From positions 1-16,649 of the forward strand of contig JBDHRG010000079.1 of the NCBI GenBank assembly GCA_039807445.1: a DNA stretch of 16,649 bases. The letters are read 5' to 3'. The translations under genes were made by a program, and so were the position numbers. Below are positions 1 through 7,327 of this stretch, one piece after another. Source of the stretch: JBDHRG01 sp039807445. Its GTDB lineage: Bacteria > Pseudomonadota > Gammaproteobacteria > Competibacterales > Competibacteraceae. The notes under the pieces are model-generated. The model was not told the origin of the DNA. It saw only the letters and a program-made list of their open reading frames with translations, and searched no databases. The first letter of the stretch is position 1. Every line of letters starts with the position of its first letter.

Positions 1-182
1 CCGGCGACCGCGCGCGCGATCTGCCCGAAGACGCGCGCCGCGCGGTCGCCGGACGCCTGCGCGCAGCCGCCGCGCCCGAGTCGTGGGCGCGCATGGTCGA
101 GGCACGGATCGAACTCGCCGACGACGATCGCCGCCGCATGTTCGGCGAGGCGCTGCCGCCGGGGCTGCGGCTCCTGGGCTGA
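1..182 (+). CDS. 3' end of an unidentified protein
   Basis: An open frame enters from the left edge (first complete codon at base 3) and ends at TGA 180-182, giving about 59 residues. The peptide is Arg/Ala-rich and probably helical, ending in RMFGEALPPGLRLLG. Codon use looks like that of the neighbouring genes, with third positions mostly G or C, which supports real coding. I do not recognise a family from this tail and see no catalytic motif. It converges on the DUF5924 gene, whose stop lies about 40 bases away, so the two are separate transcription units. Confidence 0.5.
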   Translation, partial: GDRARDLPEDARRAVAGRLRAAAAPESWARMVEARIELADDDRRRMFGEALPPGLRLLG

Positions 183-222
183 GCGAAGCACGGCGAGGAT
201 GTGGCGCACCGCGCCTCGTGCC

Positions 223-1218
223 TCATTCACTCACCTCGAAGCGCAGTGCCCCGATGCGCTGGCCGCCGGCGGTTTCGACGGTGACGCGCCATCGGCCTGC
301 AGCCTCGCGCGGGAAACTCAGCTTGTGGCTCCAGGCGCGATAGCCGGCGTCGCGGCCGCCGGCGATCTCGAGGCGGATGCGATCGATCACGCGGCCCTCG
401 TGGCGCCAGACGTGGAACACCGGTTCCTTCAGCCCGAGCGGGGCGTGCAGGGCGGTGTAGGCGTACAGCCCGCGCGCGAGTGCCGCCCGGTCGAGGCGCT
501 CGAGCGGCTTGCCCGGCGCGCGCCTGGCGGCGTCGAGCGTGTGGCTGACCACGCCCTCGGCCAGCCACAGCGTCGCCGGCGGCACCCAGGGCTGGATCAG
601 CCACAGCGTCGCGGCGAACAGGCCCGTCGCCGGCAGCGCCAGCCAGCGCCGGCCGGGGTGCGGCAGACGCGCCAGTCCGGGCAGTGCGCCGAGCGCGGCG
701 ATCGCGAGCGCGGTGCGGTAGGCCGCCGCGGTGTCGAGCCGCGCCAGCAGCGGAGCCACCGTCAGCGCGGCGAGGAACAGCGCGAAGGCGTGGAAGCACA
801 GATACAGCGCCCGGCGCGGGCGCAGGCGCTTGTCGTACAGCGGGTCGGTGATCGACAGCAGCGCGCAGGCGGCGACCAGCCCGGTGAACAGCGCCTGGGC
901 GCTGGTCCACTCGGTCGCCGCGATCAGGAAGGGTAGCGCGAAGAAGAAGGTTTCCTGCTGCACCGCCTGCGTCACCAGCCGCGCCAGCTTCCACGACAGT
1001 CGGTAGCCGCGCCAGTGCGCGAACCAGGGCTCGGCGAACAGGTACAGCCAGCTCGCGGCGAGCAGCGCCGCCAGCCACGGCGCGCGCGACTCGGTGCGCG
1101 CCACCAGCAAGTAGCTCGCCAGCCCCGAGGCGAAGCTGAACACCGGCCACCAGGGCCGCACCCGCGCGATCAGCGCGAGCACGCGCGGCGGCGGGTTGGC
1201 GAGCAGGTCACGGAGCAC
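223..1218 (-). CDS. DUF5924/DUF2914 family membrane protein
   Basis: A 331-residue protein. Hydrophobic segments lie at about residues 24-40, 47-64, 90-123, 138-158, 167-182 and 193-212, suggesting six or seven membrane helices. A soluble C-terminal domain follows (about 247-331) with the DUF2914 pattern: EPVFHVWRHEGRVIDRIRLEI, then YRAWSHKL, then GRWRVTVET and a final strand GALRFEV. From memory, proteins joining DUF5924 to DUF2914 occur in gammaproteobacteria and have no established function. DUF2914 resembles a beta-sandwich probably exposed on one side of the inner membrane. The start is GTG at 1216-1218 with no good ribosome binding site, so the true start may differ slightly. The gene is divergent from the tyrR remnant; only about 90 bases separate them. 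Confidence 0.75.
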   Translation of the reverse strand: MLRDLLANPPPRVLALIARVRPWWPVFSFASGLASYLLVARTESRAPWLAALLAASWLYLFAEPWFAHWRGYRLSWKLARLVTQAVQQETFFFALPFLIAATEWTSAQALFTGLVAACALLSITDPLYDKRLRPRRALYLCFHAFALFLAALTVAPLLARLDTAAAYRTALAIAALGALPGLARLPHPGRRWLALPATGLFAATLWLIQPWVPPATLWLAEGVVSHTLDAARRAPGKPLERLDRAALARGLYAYTALHAPLGLKEPVFHVWRHEGRVIDRIRLEIAGGRDAGYRAWSHKLSFPREAAGRWRVTVETAGGQRIGALRFEVSE

Positions 1219-1309
1219 GCAGGTTCACGGCGGCGGAAGACGGTCGGGGGCGCAGCCTACCGGGGCGGGATCGGCTAGTCTAGGCGGCCTCGCAGGGGAG
1301 GGGCCCGGC

Positions 1310-1637
1310 TTGAGGATCGACATCGCGTGCGCCGACCGCGTCGGCATCGTGCAGGAAGTGCTGGTGGTGCTCGCCCGGCACCGGCTGAACCTGGCCGCGG
1401 TCGAGGTGCGGCACCACCACATCTACCTCGACGTGCCGGCGCTGTCCGCCGCCGAGACCGGGGAAGCCGAGCCCGAGTCGCTGGATGGCGGCGCTGAAGG
1501 CGTGTGAGCGCGCGCTGCTGGTGCGGCTGTATCCGCGCTACCCGAGCAGCCGCCAGCTGGCCAAGCGCCTCGGCGTTTCGCACACGACGATCGCGCTCAA
1601 GCTGCGCGAGCACGGTATCGGCAAGGATGGCCGATGA
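1310..1637 (+). pseudogene. collapsed tyrR-like gene: ACT fragment plus Fis-type HTH, frameshifted
   Basis: TTG at 1310-1312, preceded by GGGGAGGGG, opens a frame reading LRIDIACADRVGIVQEVLVVL and on to HIYLDVPAL. This matches the start of the TyrR/PhhR ACT domain. The frame stops at 1505-1507. The +1 frame then reads ERALLVRLYPRYPSSRQLAK followed by RLGVSHTTIALKLREHGI, an unmistakable TyrR C-terminal DNA-binding helix-turn-helix, ending at TGA 1635-1637. Removing one G at 1487-1488 joins the frames as SLDAALKACERALL, which lines up with the family's SLDEIT..FERSVL segment. The result would be a 108-residue ACT-HTH protein. Full TyrR is about 510 residues; the end of the ACT domain and the whole PAS and AAA+ regions are missing. 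What I see: an internal deletion and one frameshift. Inference: a decayed gene, or a mini-regulator with a sequencing indel. Confidence 0.8.
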
Positions 1638-1719
1638 TGCCGGGGTTCCAGCAGATCGACTCCCGTTGGATGACCGATATTGCTGGAGTCGTGGCAGCGA
1701 GGCGGACTCTGGAAAAGTT

Positions 1720-1743
1720 CGAGGGCCGCTCGCGCGGCCCTCG
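1720..1743 (-). terminator. intrinsic terminator of metK
   Basis: A perfect 10-bp stem (1720-1729 with 1734-1743, core GAGGGCCGC/GCGGCCCTC) closes a TCGC tetraloop. Read on the minus strand it is followed by AACTTTTCC, a short U-tract. It begins 22 bases past the metK stop codon. On the plus strand no T-run follows, so it should act mainly on metK. Confidence 0.8.
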
Positions 1744-1765
1744 GGTGTGCTGGCCGGTCGGGCGC

Positions 1766-2974
<1,209 letters not shown>

Positions 2975-3107
2975 GCTTGCAGGGTCCTCGCAGACGTGCG
3001 TTCGCCCGGGGGGCGGAGTGGCTTGGAGAGGCGGTGCGGCATCGGGCCGCAAAATTCGCCAATGATAACCGCAGTCGAGAGCGATTTCATCTCGTCGCGG
3101 CGCGGGT

Positions 3108-3137
3108 TTGCGGCGCCCGTGGCGGCTCCGCTACAGT
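3108..3137 (+). promoter_or_regulatory. possible promoter of the thioredoxin-fold gene
   Basis: TTGCGG (3108-3113) and TACAGT (3132-3137) are separated by 18 bases, with the start codon about 40 bases further on. The match to the sigma-70 consensus is moderate (3/6 and 4/6). It lies in the divergent spacer shared with metK. Confidence 0.3.
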
Positions 3138-3177
3138 CCGCGGTATGGCCACTCGCGACGAACCAGGAGAAGCGCCC

Positions 3178-3738
3178 ATGGTCCTGATGCACTCCCCGAT
3201 CTGCGACTTCGGCGCGCCGGCGCCCGACTTCAAGCTGCAGGGCGTTGACGAACGCTGGTGGACGCTGGCCGACTGCAAGGGACCGAAGGGGACGCTGGTG
3301 ATGTTCATCTGCAATCACTGTCCCTACGTCAAGGCGGTGCGCGAGCGCCTGATCCGCGACACGCGCGAGCTACGTGCGTACGGCGTCTACAGCGTCGCGA
3401 TCAGCTCGAACGACCCGGCCGACTACCCCGAGGACGGCTTCGACAACATGGTCAGGCTCGCGCGCGAGCTCGATTTCCCGTTCCCTTATCTGTTCGACCA
3501 GGCCCAGGACGTCGCCAGGGCCTACGGCGCCGCCTGCACGCCCGATTTCTTCGGCTACGACGCCGGACTCGGGCTGCAGTACCGCGGCCGGCTCGACGCC
3601 AGCGGCCGTGAGCCCGGCCCGGTCGATGCCAAGCGCGAGCTGTTCGAGGCGATGGTGCGCGTCGCCGACACCGGCCACGGCCCCGAGCACCAGGTGCCGA
3701 GCATGGGCTGCTCGATCAAGTGGCGGGCGGCACAGTGA
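3178..3738 (+). CDS. thioredoxin-fold, AhpC/TSA-like peroxiredoxin family protein
   Basis: A 186-residue cytoplasmic protein of the peroxiredoxin-like group found in many bacteria. It has the fold's opening GAPAPDFKLQGVD, a redox motif CNHCPYV (45-51) after the first core strand (TLVMFI), the SSND segment (77-80), CTPDFF (120-125) with a further Cys, and the typical ending VPSMGCSIKW (173-182). The CxxC differs from WCGPC of thioredoxin; the family is expected to be a thiol oxidoreductase or peroxidase, but its substrate is unknown. I chose ATG 3178-3180 because AGGAG lies 8 bases upstream; the ATG at 3145 lacks a comparable site. It stands alone, divergent from metK, and its TGA stop forms part of an inverted heptamer repeat followed by a terminator. 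Confidence 0.88.
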   Translation: MVLMHSPICDFGAPAPDFKLQGVDERWWTLADCKGPKGTLVMFICNHCPYVKAVRERLIRDTRELRAYGVYSVAISSNDPADYPEDGFDNMVRLARELDFPFPYLFDQAQDVARAYGAACTPDFFGYDAGLGLQYRGRLDASGREPGPVDAKRELFEAMVRVADTGHGPEHQVPSMGCSIKWRAAQ

Positions 3739-3804
3739 GGAGAAAGGCGTGAGGGGCGGTCGGACCGCGTTTTCAGCATTTTCCCCCCCCGCATCACTCC
3801 TCAC
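3735..3804. repeat. inverted heptamer (GTGAGGN) element A
   Basis: The left arm reads in units of seven: GTGAGGA (3735-3741), GAAAGGC (3742-3748), GTGAGGG (3749-3755). The right arm on the minus strand reads GTGAGGA (3804-3798) then GTGATGC (3797-3791). GTGAGGAG 3735-3742 is a perfect 8-bp inverted match of CTCCTCAC 3797-3804. The first unit contains the stop codon of the preceding gene. It resembles element B at 8359-8424. Confidence 0.65.
3756..3773 (+). terminator. intrinsic terminator of the thioredoxin-fold gene
   Basis: GCGGT (3756-3760), loop CGG, ACCGC (3764-3768), then GTTTT. A short 5-bp GC stem plus U-tract sits 18 bases past the stop, inside the loop of repeat element A. A further T-rich stretch follows at 3778-3782. 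Confidence 0.55.
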
Positions 3805-3820
3805 TCCCCGCTTTCCCCCG

Positions 3821-3826
3821 TATAAT
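3821..3826 (+). promoter_or_regulatory. -10 element of the tkt promoter
   Basis: A perfect TATAAT in otherwise GC-rich DNA, 188 bases upstream of the tkt start codon. I see no good -35 hexamer 16-18 bases upstream, where the sequence is C-rich, so an activator may be needed. If real, the mRNA would carry a leader of about 180 bases. Confidence 0.4.
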
Positions 3827-3868
3827 CGCGCCCGTTTTCGCCGGGCCGGACAGGCGCCCGTGATGACC

Positions 3869-3901
3869 CTGCCCTTGGCCGGCCTGTTCCTGGCCGGGCA
3901 G
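3869..3901 (+). other. stem-loop in the tkt leader
   Basis: CTGCCC (3869-3874) pairs with GGGCAG (3896-3901), and GGCC (3877-3880) with GGCC (3892-3895), leaving a two-base bulge and an 11-base loop. It lies in the putative untranslated leader of tkt. I recognise no riboswitch class, and GC-rich DNA yields such structures by chance. Confidence 0.3.
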
Positions 3902-4014
3902 ATCTGGTCGCGAGGAGCGCGGCGGTGCCCGACCCGGTTGGCCCCCCGCTCCCTGCCGCTCCCCGTCCGACGCCGCGCGCCCGCGGCCGAACCGAGACTG
4001 ACAGGAGACACCCG

Positions 4015-6012
4015 ATGCCCTCGCGCAGAGAGCTGGCGAACGCCATCCGAGCCCTGAGCATGGACGCGGTGCAGAAGGCCAATTCCGGCCACCCCGGTGC
4101 CCCGATGGGGATGGCGGACATCGCCGAAGTGCTGTGGAGCGGGGTGCTGCGCCACAACCCGGCCAACCCGGGCTGGCCCGACCGCGACCGCTTCGTGCTG
4201 TCGAACGGTCACGGCTCGATGCTGATCTACTCGCTGCTGCACCTGAGCGGCTACGACCTGCCGATCGAGGAGCTGGCGAACTTCCGCCAGCTCGGTTCGA
4301 AGACCCCGGGCCACCCCGAGAACATCGCCACCGCCGGCGTCGAAACCACCACCGGCCCGCTCGGTCAGGGCCTGGCCAACGCGGTCGGCATGGCGATCGC
4401 CGAGCGCGCGCTGGCGGCGCAGTTCAACCGTCCCGGCCACACCGTGGTCGACCACCATACCTACGTCTTCCTCGGCGACGGCTGCCTGATGGAAGGCATC
4501 TCGCACGAAGCCTGCTCGCTCGCCGGCACGCTGGGGCTGGGCAAGCTGATCGCCTTCTACGACGACAACGGCATCTCGATCGACGGCCACGTCGAGGGCT
4601 GGTTCACCGACGACACCGCCAAGCGCTTCGAAGCCTACGGCTGGCAAGTGATCCGCAAGGTCGACGGCCACGACCCGGTCGAGATCGAGACGGCGCTGAA
4701 GACCGCGCGCGCCGAAACCGACCGCCCGACGCTGATCCTGTGCAAGACCGTGATCGGCTTCGGCGCACCCAACAAGCAGGGCGGCCACGACGTTCACGGC
4801 TCGCCGCTCGGTGCCGACGAAGTCGCCGCGGCGCGCGAGCACCTGGGCTGGAAGCACGCGCCGTTCGTGATCCCGGCGGAGATCTACGCCGCCTGGGATG
4901 CGCGCAGCCGCGGCGTCAGACTCGAGGCCGAGTGGCAGCAGCGCTTCGCCGCCTACCGCACCGAGTACCCGGGACTGGCGGCCGAGTTCGAACGCCGCGT
5001 CGCTGGGCGGCTGCCGGCGAACTGGACCGACACCGCGCTGGCCTATCTGGCCGAGGCGCAGGCAGCGGGTGCGAGCATCGCCACGCGTTCGGCGTCGCAG
5101 CAGGCGCTGAACGCGTTCGGCCCGGTGCTGCCCGAGCTGCTCGGCGGCTCGGCCGATCTGACGCCGTCGAACAACACCTTCTGGAAGGGTTCGAAGCCGA
5201 TCGGCCGCGAAGACTTCGGCGGCAACTACCTGCACTACGGCGTGCGCGAGTTCGGCATGAGCGCGGTGATGAACGGCATCGCGCTGCACGGCGGCTTCAT
5301 CCCCTACGGCGGCACCTTCCTGGTGTTCTCGGACTACGCGCGCAATGCGCTGCGCGTCGCCGCGCTGGCGAAGGTCCCGGCCATCTACGTCTACACGCAC
5401 GACTCGATCGGGCTGGGCGAAGACGGCCCGACGCACCAGCCGGTCGAGCACCTGGCGTCTTTGCGCGTGATGCCCAACCTGGGCCTGTGGCGTCCGTGCG
5501 ACGCGGTCGAGACCGCCGCCGCCTGGCGCGCCGCGATCGAGCGCAGGGACGGGCCGACCTGCCTGGTGCTGTCGCGCCAGAACCTGCCGCACCAGCCGCG
5601 AAGCGAAACCGAGCTCGCCGCGATCGCGCGCGGCGGCTACGTGCTGGTCGACTGCGAGGGCGAGCCCGAGCTGATCCTGATCGCCACCGGCTCGGAAGTC
5701 GCACTGGCGGTCGACGCCGCGAAGGCGCTCGCCGACGAGGGCCGCAAGGTCCGCGTCGTCGCCATGCCCTCGGTCGATACCTTCGAGCGGCAAGAAGCCG
5801 CCTACCGCGAAACGGTGCTGCCCTCGGCCTGCCGCAAGCGCGTCGCGATCGAGGCCGGTGCCACCGCGCCCTGGTACCGGTACGTCGGCCTCGACGGCCG
5901 CGTGCTCGGGCTGGACCGCTTCGGCGAGTCGGCCCCGGCCAAGGCGCTGTTCGAGCACTTCGGCTTCAGCGTCGGCCATGTGCTCGCGGTGGCACGCGAG
6001 CTGCTCGGCTGA
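4015..6012 (+). CDS. tkt: transketolase
   Basis: Transketolase moves two-carbon units between ketose and aldose phosphates (xylulose-5-P, ribose-5-P, erythrose-4-P, glyceraldehyde-3-P) using thiamine diphosphate and Mg. The 665-residue product is the usual full length. It shows the N-terminal ANAIRALSMDAVQKANSGHPGAPMG (His26), the ThDP-binding GDGCLMEG through DDNGISIDG (about 154-191), the pyrimidine-domain GVREFGMSAVMNGIALHGG with the catalytic Glu, and YTHDSIGLGEDGPTHQPVEHL. I chose ATG 4015-4017 for AGGAG 7 bases before it and for the conserved N-terminus; an in-frame upstream extension is low-complexity. It heads the tkt-epd-pgk cluster and makes the erythrose-4-P that Epd oxidises. No terminator is visible after it, so transcripts probably run into the restriction gene. 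Confidence 0.97.
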   Translation: MPSRRELANAIRALSMDAVQKANSGHPGAPMGMADIAEVLWSGVLRHNPANPGWPDRDRFVLSNGHGSMLIYSLLHLSGYDLPIEELANFRQLGSKTPGHPENIATAGVETTTGPLGQGLANAVGMAIAERALAAQFNRPGHTVVDHHTYVFLGDGCLMEGISHEACSLAGTLGLGKLIAFYDDNGISIDGHVEGWFTDDTAKRFEAYGWQVIRKVDGHDPVEIETALKTARAETDRPTLILCKTVIGFGAPNKQGGHDVHGSPLGADEVAAAREHLGWKHAPFVIPAEIYAAWDARSRGVRLEAEWQQRFAAYRTEYPGLAAEFERRVAGRLPANWTDTALAYLAEAQAAGASIATRSASQQALNAFGPVLPELLGGSADLTPSNNTFWKGSKPIGREDFGGNYLHYGVREFGMSAVMNGIALHGGFIPYGGTFLVFSDYARNALRVAALAKVPAIYVYTHDSIGLGEDGPTHQPVEHLASLRVMPNLGLWRPCDAVETAAAWRAAIERRDGPTCLVLSRQNLPHQPRSETELAAIARGGYVLVDCEGEPELILIATGSEVALAVDAAKALADEGRKVRVVAMPSVDTFERQEAAYRETVLPSACRKRVAIEAGATAPWYRYVGLDGRVLGLDRFGESAPAKALFEHFGFSVGHVLAVARELLG

Positions 6013-6052
6013 GCCGTGACGTCATCGGTTGCGCTCATCGGAGAACCTGCAC

Positions 6053-6060
6053 AGGGAGGT
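6053..6060 (+). promoter_or_regulatory. strong ribosome binding site of the restriction gene
   Basis: AGGGAGGT is nearly complementary to the 16S rRNA tail and ends 4 bases before ATG 6065. It decides in favour of this start over an in-frame TTG at 6029. It is the strongest such site around the restriction-modification pair. Confidence 0.7.
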
Positions 6061-6064
6061 CGGC

Positions 6065-6655
6065 ATGGGGTTGGAGTTGTTGCCGCAGTTCATCCGCGAG
6101 CACTATGAGGTGCACGAATGGAAGCATGCTTGCGCGATCTTGCGGCACGACTTCCCCGACGAGTGGAACGATATCGTCGAAGTGCTGACGGCGTTCCGTC
6201 TGCGTCGAAGTTGGCTCGAAGTTGGAGGCGGCAACAAATCCAGCATTTCCAGGGCGATCGACAGCAAGCTCTACCGGCGAGGCTGGTGCGAAAAGGAGTT
6301 CTCGACCCAGATGCTCGTCGATGGCGTGGTCAACGACTCGCCGACCCACAAGGTCGATTGCTTCAAGAACCGGATCGCGCTGGAGATCGAGTGGAACAAC
6401 AAGGATCCGTTCTACGACCGTGATCTGAACAACTTCCGCCTGCTGTTCGATCTGCGTGCCGTGAGCGTGGGCGTCATCGTCACGCGTAGCGACGAGATAC
6501 AGGCGATCGTCAACGAACTCGGTCGTGGCGGCTCGTTCGGCGCATCGACCACGCACATGGGCAAGCTGCTGCCTCGGATCCGCGGTGGCGGGAGCGGCGG
6601 CTGCCCTATTCTTGTGTTCGGAATCACTTCCGATCTCTATCTGCCCGACGAGTAA
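6065..6655 (+). CDS. BglII/BstYI-family type II restriction endonuclease
   Basis: A 196-residue protein expected to cut unmodified DNA at a short palindrome as a dimer. The centre reads HKVDCFKNRIALEIEWNNKD and continues PFYDRDLNNFRLLFD. This fits the BglII/BstYI/BamHI type of PD-(D/E)xK active site: Asp98, then Glu107 nine residues on, then Glu109 two further. BglII has Asp84, Glu93, Gln95 with the same spacing, so Gln is replaced by Glu here, as in BamHI (Glu111, Glu113). The family assignment is from motif and context; the target sequence cannot be read from the protein. It lies 52 bases after tkt and 5 bases before its methylase. GC is lower than in the flanking genes (33 of 60 at 6361-6420 against 46 of 60 at 5701-5760 in tkt), consistent with transfer. 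Confidence 0.85.
   Translation: MGLELLPQFIREHYEVHEWKHACAILRHDFPDEWNDIVEVLTAFRLRRSWLEVGGGNKSSISRAIDSKLYRRGWCEKEFSTQMLVDGVVNDSPTHKVDCFKNRIALEIEWNNKDPFYDRDLNNFRLLFDLRAVSVGVIVTRSDEIQAIVNELGRGGSFGASTTHMGKLLPRIRGGGSGGCPILVFGITSDLYLPDE
6618..6633. repeat. short inverted repeat just upstream of the methylase
   Basis: TCGGAA (6618-6623), TCAC, TTCCGA (6628-6633): a perfect 6-bp inverted repeat ending 27 bases before the methylase start, inside the restriction gene. It could be an operator or mRNA hairpin, or chance. Confidence 0.25.
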
Positions 6656-6660
6656 GCCCC

Positions 6661-7323
6661 ATGACCAGTGCCGAAGAATTCCGCAGCGAGGTCACGGGTC
6701 GCTACCGGACCGTGCTCGCCGATCCGCCGTGGCAGTTCACCAACCGGACCGGCAAGATGGCGCCCGAGCACAAGCGTCTGAGCCGTTATCCGACGATGGC
6801 GCTCGACGAGATCATGGCGCTGCCAATCGAGCAGACGCTCGAAGAGACGGCGCATCTGTATCTGTGGGTTCCCAATGCGCTGCTGCCCGAAGGACTGCAG
6901 GTGCTCGTGGCCTGGGGCTTCACCTACAAGACCAATCTCGTCTGGCAGAAGGTTCGCAAGGACGGCGGCCCCGACGGTAGGGGGGTCGGCTTCTACTTCC
7001 GTAACGTCACCGAGCTGGTGCTGTTCGGCGTGCGCGGCAAGAACGCCCGGACGCTGGCGCCGGGCAGACGGCAGGTCAACATCCTGTCCACGCAGAAGCG
7101 CGAGCACTCGCGCAAGCCCGACGAGCTGTATGACATCGTCGAAGCCTGCAGTCCGGGGCCTTATCTGGAGCTGTTCGCGCGTGGCACTCGGCCGGGCTGG
7201 TCCGCTTGGGGCAATCAGGCGGATGGGTACGAGCCCGACTGGCCGACCTATGGCAACCACTCGGCGTCGGACAAGCAGTTGCGTTTGCTGGAGGAGCAGG
7301 CGGCTTATGCCGACAAGCCTTGA
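6661..7323 (+). CDS. MT-A70 family adenine-N6 DNA methyltransferase
   Basis: A 220-residue SAM-dependent methylase, the protecting partner of the restriction enzyme. DPPW (21-24) after TVLA is the catalytic motif IV; HLYLWVPN (65-72), KTNLVWQK (90-97) and VTELVLFGVRGK (116-127) follow the family's strand order. KPDELYDIVE (152-161) and GPYLELFARGTRPGWSAWGNQ (166-186) form the C-terminal SAM-binding half, an order typical of MT-A70 enzymes. The family methylates N6 of adenine in DNA or RNA; bacterial members are often in restriction systems (M.MunI is one I recall). The start ATG lies 5 bases past the restriction gene stop with only a weak GAG upstream, so translation is probably coupled. There is no C (controller) gene. 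Confidence 0.9.
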   Translation: MTSAEEFRSEVTGRYRTVLADPPWQFTNRTGKMAPEHKRLSRYPTMALDEIMALPIEQTLEETAHLYLWVPNALLPEGLQVLVAWGFTYKTNLVWQKVRKDGGPDGRGVGFYFRNVTELVLFGVRGKNARTLAPGRRQVNILSTQKREHSRKPDELYDIVEACSPGPYLELFARGTRPGWSAWGNQADGYEPDWPTYGNHSASDKQLRLLEEQAAYADKP

Positions 7324-7327
7324 GCGT

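Noticed and set aside
2975..3177. SAM or SAH riboswitch upstream of metK
   Set aside because: The leader is short and I could not find the conserved core of any known SAM-binding class.
3900..3905. AGATCT in the tkt leader (also at 2902 and 4880) as a target of the local restriction enzyme
   Set aside because: The enzyme's specificity is unknown and such sites occur by chance; they give no evidence of function.
3863..4057. A 64-codon frame in the tkt leader that could be a leader peptide
   Set aside because: No ribosome binding site, a biased Arg/Pro/Ala composition with no attenuator-type codon run, and it overlaps the tkt start out of frame.
3370..5979. An 869-residue antisense open frame across tkt
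   Set aside because: It is a mirror of the tkt codon pattern in high-GC DNA; the product has no domain and is rich in Arg, Asp and Val from reversed codons. The same reasoning removes other long antisense frames over metK, epd, fba and the MBOAT gene.
6017..6024. TGACGTCA palindrome just after tkt, as an insertion target or operator
   Set aside because: No matching copy near the epd junction and no flanking duplication; an 8-bp palindrome is expected by chance.
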